Shown one piece after another: positions 11,292 to 22,580 of a stretch of DNA of 36,803 nucleotides. The notes under the pieces are model-generated. The model ran no database searches, was not told where the DNA came from, and was given only the letters and a program-made list of their open reading frames with translations. A program made the position numbers and the translations under genes. Source of the DNA: Paraglomus occultum (Eukaryota; Glomeromycota; Glomeromycetes; Paraglomerales; Paraglomeraceae); the NCBI GenBank assembly GCA_910592205.1, contig CAJVPJ010000187.1:1-36803 (forward strand). The letters are read 5' to 3'. How positions within the stretch are numbered: position 1 is the first letter of the stretch; the number at the start of each line of letters is the position of its first letter.

Positions 11292-11722
11292 AGTGGGAAG
11301 TAAAAAAGAAAACAGTTTGTGCGATAAGCATAGATAAAATTAAAAGTAGCGTAATTTTGTTTTATTTAGAGAACATTTATGAACTGTCTGTACAGTATAG
11401 ACTTCAGTCATAAAATATTTGCCAGCCGCTGATGTCGAGCTGGACTGAATTACAAATATTCTATACGTAATTATCGTTTATTTTGTCCTTTATTACGTCC
11501 TCCCTCCAGCCACGTCCAATGATCAACTACGCATAACATGTTAACCAAAATATAAAAAAGAGAATTCTGTGGAAGGCGAACAAGAGCTAATATACTAACC
11601 ACTTTATTACCATCCGAGGGATTTCAACGTGGGCGTTGTTTTAAAATAGACTTTCCATTATTAGGGGTGAACGTTTGTGTAAACAGTTATATATTATAAT
11701 ATAGGATCTATGAAAAAGTAAT
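11292..11722. terminator. Convergent 3' region of DHODH and PMT2
   Basis: DHODH (plus) and PMT2 (minus) converge here, about 430 bp apart stop to stop. The stretch is AT-rich with AATAAA-like tracts but no open frame, so both 3' UTRs and polyadenylation sites are expected here. No gene is seen. Confidence 0.4.
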
Positions 11723-14700
11723 CTAGTCGGCGATATTCCAAGAACTCAACCATTTCCTCCCCAACATCTCGCTCGAGGGATAATCCATTCCAAAAGCAAT
11801 GTCTTTAAAATATAAGAAAACTATTGTAATTAAAAAATAAAATGTTCCAAATATTGCATTGCGCACTTTTGCGTTCGCGATTTTACTCGTCAAGTGGTCA
11901 GTTAGAAATCCAACCATTAAAATTGAGAAATATAACGCAGGGAAATAGTGATGAATGTAAGTCACCCGCCCTATAAGGCAGAATGGGACATAGTGGAGCA
12001 ACCATCCTAATCCTGCTATCTTGCCAACATAAAGAAAGTGATTCCATTGGCCTAGAGACAAAAATAAAACAAAGGCACCGTTAAAGAAACAATAATAGCA
12101 AAACGTTGTCATTTACAATGCAATACTTACGAACGTGGTAGTGTCTTTTTCTTCTAACCATATAAAATAACAACATAACCGCATATAATGCTAAGGATGC
12201 TGTTCCTGACCACCAGACTATAGGATTTCCCAGCAAATAAAACTTGATGGCATCGTCAGCCCAACCACACATTCTCAATCCAACTGTAAGCAATGGCCAT
12301 TGATCTGGAGTTGACGCGAGAATGTCTTCCTTGTCACGATCGGGAATCAAAGCATTGTTTGACGTATACATTGCAACATTCAAATGCCAAAAGTCATACA
12401 AAAACTTTGATCTGTAATTGGCTGCAGGAGCAGCAGGTACTATAGAGAAGAAATAAATGAGTATTTGGTTCACGTAGAATACAAAGCAAAAAGTGGAATT
12501 ACAAGATTATTCCATACGTTTATCATTCCAATGCCGCTCAATGTTCCAATGAGTATGAGGATCTTCTATGTTATTCCTTTTGTCACAAGTGACTTCAATC
12601 TGCTTAAAGCCCCACTGAGGTAAAACAGTGTTAGCAGCACGTAAATAGCAACCGAGAACTTTATGCCGTAATCGAAATCGAGTTGTCAATGACCGTATTC
12701 GTTCGACATGCTTCTCGTTCAAGTCGTCTACTATCTCTACGATCCAATAATCATGATGATCTCCAACTGTATCGTTCCCATAACAACTGACTTCCCATTG
12801 AGATTTAGTAACTGGTGCTTTAATTGGATGGCTGTGAAGGTTTGCTCCTGTCGGACCATGTAATAATCGAATAGCATCACCATTGTTGACAAAATCTACT
12901 TCTATTTCTGATTCTGACATTGGTGATTCTCGCGGTTTTTTAACGAGCCATTCATTATTAGAATCTTTGTGGTGATAGCAAGTGACTTGTTGCTGTGATG
13001 ATCCAATTCCCTGCGGATACGTCTGGACATGCGAATGAAGAAGTCCTCCGCCGTATCCCATATTCTTTATGGTCACTTTCGATCCATATGCCACTTCTAC
13101 AAAAATTTAAACATGTCATTATTAATATTTTCAAAGCGCGCGTTTTTTACCAACGTTAATTGTACGTACCCAATGGATTGCTATGAAAATCGTTTCCCTC
13201 CAGACCCGCTTGAAATAATGAACTCATCTGTGCATCACCAGGTCCGCTGTGGTTCAAAATTGCGAAATGAATTACAAAGCAAAGCATGTATACTGCCACT
13301 GGAAGGACGATCAGACACACGATACGAGCAATCCAATGTTTTAAATAAACCGGCTACGTGGGCTCATCGAGAGAAGATAGTCGACTGGTTAGAATAAACG
13401 TTGAATCGATAACGGCAATCCTGTATCAAACTAATTTCGATTTCGATTTACCTTTGGCATGTGGAAGTCTCCAAACTTATCCCATAGATCTTCAATAGTA
13501 TATAAACCGACTAATGCTGTGACAAGAAGGCCAACCCATTTGACGCTATACGATTGAGTGACAAAAAGATCAGTAATAGCTTTTTGATATTTAACGTTGA
13601 GCATTTGGGTTACTTACCTTGATACACATCCGATCGAAATTCCAGTTAAAGTAAGCCATAACCACCAGTCCAAAGAAAATGACCTAATAATTATGTTAAT
13701 TAGCAGAAACTCGCAATCATAAAACACATTTACGATACCCATTAAAAATACTCACTCATTACGCTGATTATGGAACTTTGTCAAGCAGAATACCGAAGTT
13801 AGAGTAAAGAATAACAGCATGGAATCCAAAAGAATAAATCTACTTATGCATAGGTAAGCGGTGTCTGCAAAATTAGATTGAGTTTCGTAAATATAGTATA
13901 TAATCATTAAAACAAACTTGTACAATTGATAAAATTAATGTATCACCTAATAGAACCATCAAAGTCACAAGAACAGTGGCCTGCATCGAAAATGCCAACT
14001 CTTTTGCAGTGTAGTAGGTCAGGGGCACCATCCATGCTCCAAACGAAGCACAAAACAATCGCATAAATCCGTAGTTCACAGAATCAGGATAAGCCTCGCC
14101 AGAATTGAAGCTGAATCGACCATCGTAACCAGCCAATATACCAGCCAAGCCAACCAGCATTTTCCCAAGCGGTGGATGGACATCAAAGTAGAACTCACGT
14201 TTGATATAGTAGGAGCCAAACTGTGTTCACGATAATGACAAGGCATGAGATAGCGACTAAAGTAGATATGATAACATGTCAATTAAGTTACCTTTCCAAA
14301 ATGCGCCTGGGAAAACGGGATGATTTAGACCATATTAACGTCAGCGTTAAATAAATATATATATAAAGACAGCCAAACAATGTATTGATTATTATTTATA
14401 CCTCATCCCACACAACAAAATTTGCGTAAGATATTAAATAAAATCGCGTCCAAAACGATATTAGAGTTAATGCAATAGGAATAATATCGTCATGGTACTC
14501 TTTCAAAATTGCTAGAGCTTCATCCCGGTATTCTTTTGGTAAACCTAACCACTACAACAAACGAGCGGTACACGGTCAAATTACAGAGCTGAACGGTTCT
14601 GCAAAAGTCATTTATAATCAATGTCAATACCTTGTTGCCGGACTGTTGCCGCGTCGGTTTGTAAAGTTTATCGTCACTATACTCAGGTTCCAGAGATCCT

Positions 14701-14744
14701 TGGTAGTCAGGCATCCCAGGATGCCTGCGTTTTAAGGTATCCAT
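11723..14744 (-). CDS. PMT2: Protein O-mannosyltransferase, PMT2 family, eleven exons
   Basis: Transfers mannose from dolichol-phosphate-mannose to Ser/Thr of secretory proteins in the ER lumen, usually as a Pmt1-Pmt2 dimer. Proposed exons: 14744-14631, 14551-14402, 14306-14292, 14220-13947, 13864-13756, 13683-13618, 13545-13452, 13353-13170, 13096-12518, 12439-12131, 12051-11723; every phase matches, giving 740 residues (yeast Pmt2 is about 759). The catalytic loop [20 protein letters not shown], with the Asp-Glu pair near residues 87-88, is followed by FDVHPPLGKML. Membrane helices come next, then the luminal MIR region at about 336-525 (VAYGSKVTIKNMGYGGGLLH, SHVQTYPQG, GTHW-like repeats) and the C-terminal membrane block with NNALIPDRDKEDILAS, QWPLLTVGLRMCGW and HHYFPALYF. 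These fit PMT2 better than PMT1 or PMT4. Exon 3 is only 15 nt. Confidence 0.92.
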
Positions 14745-15472
14745 ATTGGTGATTTATGCAAGCGAAACTTTGAGAATGGTACCATTTAATATAGCAAGTG
14801 TAACATGTGTAACATGGCTGTCATGATCGGCACATATCACATCTATCGATATATTCGGTTGAACAATAAAACGCGACCAATGGGAAGTAATGTCTATTAT
14901 TCGCAAACAAATGTTGAGTTATACGAAGACAATTGGCTTTCGTAGCTGCAGCTATTCCAAATTATATGAATACGAATGGTATCTATTGTTATTGAAATCG
15001 GTGTTTATTCAATCAAGCATGAATCATACATTAAAGAATGTCCCGTGATTACTAGTATAGGCAGAGTTCTGAGCACTATTGGATTGATTATTATACTATC
15101 GCTATTATTATAAGCCAAACGCGCAACTGCACCAACGTTTAAATCATATCCTATAATTCGGCTTGGAGTAAAGTCTTTACATTTCATGCTAATTGAGACA
15201 ATGGACCGTTGCTCATCCGCCTCTTCGTGTGAATGTCTAAAAGCCGATTAATAAATTAATTGTTGTTTGCAGATATTTAACATAGTTTATTAATACAGTG
15301 TTATGTTTAAAATGTGAGCCCTCTATACGTCTATCACATTTGAAACTGAACCACATACCACTTGGGTCTCAACAAAGACAATCCTTTTGAAGATTTGTTA
15401 GCCTAGCTCAGCAGTCTATCAACATACGATCCTCGCTTCGTACACATTCTTTCCTTGTCCGTACACGATTTC
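14745..15472. other. Region between PMT2 and the PRMT3-like gene, one weak ORF
   Basis: The stretch contains the PMT2 promoter and the 3' flank of the PRMT3-like gene. A minus-strand frame at 15187-15005 reads 60 residues (for example RIIGYDLNVGAVARLAYNN) and is open further upstream without an ATG; it resembles no methyltransferase motif. Nothing else is supported. The missing PRMT3 catalytic domain is not found here in any minus-strand frame I read. Confidence 0.4.
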
Positions 15473-16614
15473 TTATGTGTCAGCATCGGCAAAAATTTCT
15501 TCGAAATTGGGTGTATGGTCAACAGTATCGACAAACTGTTGCCTGAACATTTCGCGATATTCCATTACTTGGTTAGTCATCTTGCGCAGTTGAGCTTCCG
15601 TGTCATGAAGTCGTTGTTCAGTTATTCTCAGATGATTTAGCAGTTCGTGTTCTAACGGCGTCGTAGGATTAAATTCTAAAAAATCCGGATACGCTTATAC
15701 CGTTATATAGGGTCTAGCAGCTGTACAAAACTGGATAGCTATTGAAGCATTGTTTACCTTTTAATCTGGTTGTTGAAGAGTCATTGATCGTGTTGATGTT
15801 TTCATTCGGGTCATCATCGTCAGAAAAGTCGTCGTTTTCTGTACTCTCAAATACTGAATCAAGTTTACCGGAAATTATCAGTTGGTGATATCGCGAGAGC
15901 AGAATAACATTTGCCCATTCTTACCATATAATAATGGGTCATCATCTAATATTGGTTTAAGATATTTGTCATTATCCAAAAACGTGGTTGACTCGCTAAT
16001 CGAAAAGGACCTACAATTGGCCAGTTTGTGGTTGTCCAACACCTTGTACAAGATCAAAAGTCAAATTTAATATCACATATGCTGTACGTTATATTGGACT
16101 TTGCTTTTCTCTTGTATCCGACGTTATTGTTGCTTGTAGCAACTGTTAAAAAGATATATACACTGTTTCCATCAGGGATCGAATTACCTGTTGCCGTATG
16201 TAATTTATAAGCCTTATGCACTGATAAAAGTCTAATTCTAGTATGTGAGAATAATAATAAAGACAAATCAGCAACTGTCAACGTGAACATGGCTGCGAAA
16301 GCTTTCACCTTCCCACTTACTTAGCTCTGCACGGGTCTTGATAAAATCAAACCCATGTTCATTTGTACAGTGAACAAAAAGATCATTTGCAGACGAATAA
16401 AGATTCTCGCAAAATAAACATTTTAAATCTGAATGAATACATTCTTCTTCCCAATCATCCCACCTTTCGTCTACATAAACGAATCAATTGCTGTTTGATC
16501 GAATGAACAGACGCTTTCTAACAAAATAGGCAAGTTTTTACCATTGGGGTCATATTCGGACTCTGTAGGTTCCGAATACACTGATGAATCTCTCTCATAA
16601 TTTTCATATGACAT
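15473..16614 (-). CDS. PRMT3-like N-terminal zinc-finger protein lacking the methyltransferase domain
   Basis: Six exons: 16614-16542, 16470-16321, 16237-16188, 16042-15925, 15853-15758, 15675-15473; about 229 residues. The order matches the N-terminal part of arginine methyltransferase 3: an acidic start, RWDDWEEE, a C2H2 finger (C42LFC45...H58...H63) with EHGFDFIKTRAEL, then KLDFYQCIRLINYIRQQ, an acidic linker with YLKPILDDDPLLYG, and a helical segment LNHLRITEQRLHDTEAQLRK then NQVMEYREMFRQQFVD. In PRMT3 the finger binds ribosomal protein uS5 (Rps2) and the SAM-dependent catalytic core follows the helix. Here the frame ends with FADADT and TAA exactly where the core should begin. All phases agree upstream, so the N-terminus looks intact. 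It may be a degraded gene, a truncated paralogue or an isolated substrate-binding module. Confidence 0.82.
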
Positions 16615-17810
16615 TTTCGTATATCGATTCAAAGAGGACGTTCAAAAAATATATACAAAGGAAGGCAGTTGAATAGGCAAATTTTTTTGAGCGCCTATAT
16701 ATTGCCGGTGGGATCATCATAACACGTGATCGAAGAAAAAAAAGGACTTTCAGTTGTATCAATCAACCGAGAGAATATAAGAATCACGCTAACAAAACTG
16801 ATTTTTACCTTTAACGTTTGAAGAGACTAGTTTTTTACAATGAACTAACATTCTCACCACAATTCTCCATTGTGTGTCTAGAATAGTAATCATGTCACAT
16901 CTGTGAACAGAATGTTGGACATGTGATTATGGTTATCTATTATTTCCGCTTTCAATAGTGTAAGACTTTATTTCCAAGCTATATATACATGCTAGAGCTC
17001 GTTAAACATTTTCGCTGTTTCAAGTACTAACGCGCTGCTCCCAAAGTCGAAAGTAACACGGTTGATGTAATAACTCGGCGAGATTGTTTTGCTCATTCTC
17101 TCACAAAATGATTGGCACTAATATTCACACTATGTTAAATGCTTATTGCAGTTAAGACGTGTTTGTTATGTATCTCGAAATCGTGTCATCTAATTTCACT
17201 ATTCTTAACGCAGGCGTCACTGAATAAACTACGCAGCATTTTATACATGACGGTTTTGTATTAATATCATGGAATGTGCGATGTGAATGCCGAATAGTTG
17301 CACTCAATACAGTTAATCTACCGCGGACAATTGATATGATGACGTTAGTCATTTTGCTTTGTATTGCATCAATGTCTTGGGGCCAATTCTTAAGCTTTCA
17401 ATTCGCCCATTTCTTACTAATAACCCGTTTGAATTTTGAACTAAAATTACAATATAAAAATTGGTTCAAATAAGTTGTCTATTTTCGATCATATGTTTCC
17501 GTGCATAACAAAAATTCGCGTTTATATTACTGAAGTTACTTTGGTTACGGATCAACATTAAAACAACGTTTTGTTCCCAAAAAAAAACACGCTTCAGTCA
17601 CGTTGCCTTCTTCATAATAGAAGAAATAGAATAATATAATTATATTATTTCACTTAATTCAATAATGCCAAATTGGTCTTCTATATTAATATCAAAATCA
17701 CATTTTGCGGAGTAGGGGGTACATTGCTACCGTTCACCTGCTTTTATGCACACAGCTAGAAAAGTATGCCTTGCATGATATTTAAAAAAAAAGTATCTAT
17801 GCTTAGTTAA
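16615..17810. other. Intergenic, no gene seen
   Basis: This is AT-rich sequence between the start of the PRMT3-like gene and the end of the unknown-family gene. Small open frames on both strands (for example 17276-17473 plus and 17352-17152 minus) overlap each other and lack any recognisable motif. No repeat or RNA gene is evident. Confidence 0.5.
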
Positions 17811-19808
17811 TCATTCAAGTTCCATATCTGCGGGTAACCTCAGCACATCGCGAACAGTTTTTCCTTCTGTCCGTAGCACCTCACGATCCATTTCTTTCAA
17901 TAATGCTTCTTGATTAGTCATCTCAGCCTGGTGGAAAACCAATATTTGTTTGTAAAAAGAAGCATTTGAATATCAAAAATTTCCACATGTTTTAATCTAA
18001 AACTTACATGAAAGATGGACATCATTCCAGAATGGCATTATACTTGCCACGACTACTGAACGTAAATGGCAGAACAGCCGTGGCGAGTTCAGTTGCAAAG
18101 AAGCGGCCATCTTCGAGCATATTCATAGCATACAAGGTCATACGCGTCTCTGAAAGAGGGGAAAGAATGAGCAATCTAATAATATACATAATTCTGTATT
18201 CAGTCTCTTTATTAACAAAATTACACACCAATTACTTGAGTCGTGAAAACTTTCAAACGTGTTCCCAACTCAACTTTGCAGTCCAGATGGTCACGAAGCA
18301 GCATTACAAGGTTGAATATGTCAGTCCTGATTGTCTTTTTAGAGTCCCCACAAGCGTGACGAGATGTGGAATTCCACGGTGGACCCGCTACTTCCATATG
18401 CCACACATCACGATTATCTGAGAAGCGGGTACCCTTTGCGTCTAACTTTACGATGCCAGAATTTGATGAGGTCTTCATAATTTTTGGTGCACGGGCATGT
18501 GACTCTATCCACTCGAAAGACATTGTTGCAAAAGTTGTCTCGTAATATTTAAACAAGGGAGCGATATGATATGTAATGAACGTGCGTTCACCGATATTCC
18601 TCGGCCTCGATGGACTGATGTCCACAAGATAGAAACTGTTATTTATAAGTATGTCACCTTATATTGTTGGCAGACTTTCAGCACAACTAGCAAAAACAGA
18701 ACTAAAAGAAACTTACAAATCAAGAAGCACCTTTTCACAATAAAGATGGAATGTGTCATCCGTATTGATATTAGCACACAAGCTCAAGACGGCTGTTTTG
18801 AATTCGCTGCTAGTTTTCTGTAAAGGAGCAAATTAGGTCAGGTGACTGGAACTGCTGACCAATTTCAGAGTGAAAGAATGACCTCCAATATATTTTTAAG
18901 CTTTTCGTCCAGAGCAGATGTCCATGGATATGTACTTTTAGACCGTAGAGACCCGACTTCGTGAGCCAGTTGCCTTCCCACTGTCTCCTCGAGCTGCTGG
19001 ATGGTCATGCCAAAAGCACAAACTAAAGGCAGCTTGTCTGTGAATCTGAGAGACATATACAATGGAAGGTTGAGTATCCATATTAATATTCAACATAGAA
19101 TGCAAAACAACGCAACATAATGATGTACCGTTGGACGTTCTCATTCTCAAGTGGCCTTTTGTGAGGAGTTGTTAGTAGCACTTCTGTGGCCAACGGAATT
19201 GGGGGTGGTGTTGTCTCTCGTGATTTCTGTGCACTTTCATGGCAAGGTGGCCAGTGGTCTTCTTGAACTGTAGTTTCCACATTCTGTGAATAATTCTATG
19301 AATTGAAAGGTCAATTCAAGCTTGATAAAACAGAAATAGATAACAAATCAAATGACAGTAGCACTTACAGCAGCAAATTTACGACTGGAATTCTTAACCA
19401 CAACTGTCTTATCATTTGAAACACTGATTTCCACGTTTGTCCTGTACCTGTTCTGTAGTATGTGCCAGAATTAATAGTAGTATCGTCTGTCATAAAAAAG
19501 TCACCAAATATACCAACCTCAGAATATTTAAGGTCTTGCGATTCAAAGATCTGCTTGACCTCAGGTCGCCTTTCAAATATTGTCTTGACAGATGTAAAAA
19601 GTTTAAACGCTTTCCTGCGGGCGGCTTGAAGAGCGTTTGGGTCGTCAGCAATCATTCGTAACTTTTGCGTTATATGATCTTCTATTTCCGTTGCGCTTTC
19701 GCTGGAGAATTCGATATTCTCTGACAGATATCTCAGAATGTCCTCGACGTTCCATTTTGAATGGTTAACCGTTTGCAAATAATGTGCGATCTCTTTTTCG
19801 AAATCCAT
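17811..19808 (-). CDS. Conserved fungal protein of unknown function, eight exons, one apparent frameshift
   Basis: Reconstructed exons: 19808-19518, 19452-19369, 19295-19129, 19045-18883, 18817-18717, 18635-18229, 18149-18008, 17927-17811. The protein is about 490 residues, soluble, with no membrane segment. It opens with a helical region (MDFEKEIAHYLQTVNHSKWN), then a Pro/Thr-rich linker, then a conserved-looking core: VKLDAKGTRFSDNRDVWHME, VAGPPWNST, GDSKKTIRTDIFNLVMLLRD, VELGTRLKVFTTQVIG, TLYAMNMLEDGRFFATELAT, AVLPFTFSSRGKY. I recall similar proteins of unassigned function in Glomeromycotina and Mucorales; I do not know the role. Phases agree through exon 6. In exon 7 the frame hits TGA at 18024-18022, although one base further the expected MMSIFH and AEMTNQEALLKEMDREVLRT continue to the last stop. 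The exon 4 donor (GTCATT) is weak. It could be a recent pseudogene or a sequence error. Confidence 0.68.
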
Positions 19809-19930
19809 CTGTAAAATGTATATTAGTAGAGAACACATTGGTTAGAGATATCTCAAACTGTAACGCCCCCCTCAAAGAGAAACTAAATCTGAGTGAACTG
19901 GCTTGACATAGTGCTTTCTGGTAAATACTG

Positions 19931-20200
19931 GAAGGAGTATGCTGCAGTGAGGATGTTTGTCGCAGGACAAGCATGCGTCAAAGAGGGTATCCTCGCAATA
20001 TCTACCAAGCATCGGCTGCATGGGGTCATCGCAAAACATTATTGTTTAGCTCGGCCAATGCAGAGGTAGGAAACACTATGTCCAATATACTAAAGACAAG
20101 ACGAAGAGGTATGCTACAGTGAGGATGTCGCGGGACAAACATGCGTCAAAGAGGGTACTCTCGCACTCTTGTCTCTAAACAGCGAGCCGCAGGGGTCATC
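19931..20200. repeat. Two diverged direct copies of a ~100-bp element, about 170 bp apart
   Basis: Copy A covers about 19931-20030 and copy B about 20101-20200. They share a TATGCTRCAGTGAGGATG block, then ATGCGTCAAAGAGGGTA, then CTCGCA, and end in GGGGTCATC. The offsets of the matching blocks are 172, 168 and 170 bases, showing small indels. The copies are richer in GC than the surrounding sequence and lie just upstream of the start of the unknown-family gene. I see no open frame or terminal inverted repeat. They could be promoter repeats or remnants of a small mobile element. Confidence 0.65.
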
Positions 20201-22580
20201 ACTAAGCGTGAATGCCTAGCTGTGCCATACGGTAAGCCGGATATTGTGTGCCGCCAGAAATAATCAGAGTTTTTAACTTTCCTTCGTATACTGGTCGCGT
20301 GCGTGAAGCCAGGAATGCGTCACACGGAAATAAACGCGTATTTTTTTGACCATTACACCAGTTTGATTTTGCAGAATGCTCGAATGCGTATCTCGAAATC
20401 TGATTGGTGTAAATCCTAAGAATTTCAAAACGGATGTATAGATCTAGCGTTGCGATAAGAATCAAGACTAACAAGCATATACTTTCAGAATCCACCGGGA
20501 TCCACACGACTTTGAAAAGCTGTTTCTTGTCATTTCAACGTTTTAGAATTATGCTTTGTTACACAACAACAGTTATACCAGAATTCTACCTTGCGTATTT
20601 AATTCTCTTTCGAAGAAGACTCAGTTAGGACCACGCGCGACTAAAGAGAATCAAAATGGCGACATACGTCTGCTCGTGCAGCAGTGAAAAGTCTAACAAA
20701 AATGGCTAAGTATCTATCTGAACTATCCTCATCGCTTGACTCTTTAGACAAGTAGTCTATATTAATATGTGAACGACACTACAATCAGGAGATAGTTAAA
20801 GAAACAATTGACTAAATTGGATGATTCAAGTTTTTTCAGATTCGAACGAAGTAGAACGAGAAGAAGAAAGCTTACTGGTAATAACATGAGATGCAAGTTC
20901 GTGAAAAAGCTTTCTTGATTTCGGAATCCAAGTATCTATGTAGGAGCTAGTGCTTCATTTTCTAATAACAGCTGTCTATTAGCACCTTTCAATTCGCTAC
21001 TCCTTCTCAAAAACGTTTCGTACGCTTAAGGTTGGTATGGAAAAATTGAGAATGGCGCAGCGTAATGTATATGATGACATAATGACTTTAATGAAAATCA
21101 AGAGCGATTTGGTTTAGACCATATAACGATTGCATTAAGGTCTGTAAGTGACAAGTTGATTGGAGAAAGACATTGTAACTTCACATTCTAAACCTTCAGA
21201 GGTCCCACGATTGCTATCGATACTGGAAGAAATCAACAAAACGCTGAAATTGTTAGCTTTCTATATAACGGCATTTGGAGATCATTTACTAACCTTTTTA
21301 ATATAATAAGATATTCTGAAAACGAAACATGGCGAATACTGATAATCGTGTTTTTCAAAATATAAGCGGAGGATGGATGCTAAGAAAGTATTTGGCGAGA
21401 TTGCACATGCAAAAGAATAGATTTGTTTAATCAAGAAGATCCCTTTGTTGAATAAATCCCTCAAGATATTAATATGTTATCTGAAAATAGTATCACTATT
21501 AATAATAATATAGAAGAATTTATTAAAACGGCACGTGACTATCAGATTATTCCATGGCGTCCTGTAATATAAACCTGGAACTTTCCAGAATTTTTTATTA
21601 ACATAAAAAGTGCGATCTGCATTGACCAAATTTGGTAGAATACCTTTCTCGACAAAGCGACGCGCTAATGAATCTGATGCGATGAGTATACTACATTTGC
21701 TTGGTATCTGTTAGTTTAAAAACATAATAATATTGAGTCTATTACGTATCATAAGGTAATAACCTGACGTTGATAAACTTGCTACATAGCAATCAAAATT
21801 TTTTTTGAACTATTAGAAGACATAAAAGTCAAGTTCGAAAAAAATCAAACGTGTCTTCTTTTTTAATTAACAGGACACAGGAAACTGAGCAAAGTTAATA
21901 TTGCATTGCACAAATCTATTAATTTTATTTCTAGCGCCAATAGTTTATTCATTAATTTGTTTCAACGCTGCGGCGTGGTGGCGTAGACAATTTGGTTGTC
22001 CAAAACAATTTACTCTTTCAATTAGTGCTTGAAGAATGAGAAGAATGTTAAAAATATTGCGCTAGAGTGTGAAGTGGGCCATTAGAGACTGTGAATAAAC
22101 ATGTAACTTTTGGCGCTAAGACATATAAGCCTTTGGCCTTTACACAGACTTGGGAGAAGCCCACCGGGCATTCCTAGCCTGACGCATAGTCACCACTTAG
22201 ATAGTTGTTTTGACACGTAACCCTATCTCTATAACAAACTCAATTATAAACAATAAATTTGCCTTTAAAGATAACTTTATGGCTCATCTGTAAATCATTA
22301 TTATAATTGGGGCAGACTGCAAAAATAACAAAACCAGACAAAATGAACATTTTATTATGTGACATAAATGTGAGGCTGATGTGGAACTAATTAGCAGATA
22401 AAATTTTTGGTGAGCCTTCAGACTATTTTTTAGTAATATTTTAGACATTTCAACTAAGACCTTTAGCTTTCAATATAAACCTATGGCTAAATCAACAAGT
22501 TATATTTATTATAAGCGAACGCGACTAACATTCGTGTATAAAGCAAGATGATAGATAAATTTACGTTTACCAAAACAAAA
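20201..22580. other. Gene-poor region with possible decayed coding traces
   Basis: A minus-strand frame at 20507-20202 (101 residues, with one hydrophobic segment) overlaps the second repeat copy and has no recognised domain. Between about 21200 and 21690 one plus-strand frame reads protein-like pieces (LFNQEDPFVE, INMLSENSITINNNIEEFIK, TARDYQIIPWRPV) separated by stops, which suggests an old inactivated gene. I see no terminal repeats, transposase motif or RNA gene. Confidence 0.35.

Noticed and set aside
16054-16308. 84-residue minus-strand frame within the PRMT3-like gene
   Set aside because: It is read mainly from introns. The true exons here (16237-16188 and 16042-15925) use other frames and give LDFYQCIRLINYIRQQ and YLKPILDDDPLLYG.
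21960-22200. GC-richer stretch with a weak A-box-like sequence, considered as a tRNA-derived short element
   Set aside because: I found no matching B box (GGTTCRANYCC) at a suitable distance, no terminal poly-A or poly-T and no second copy in the window.
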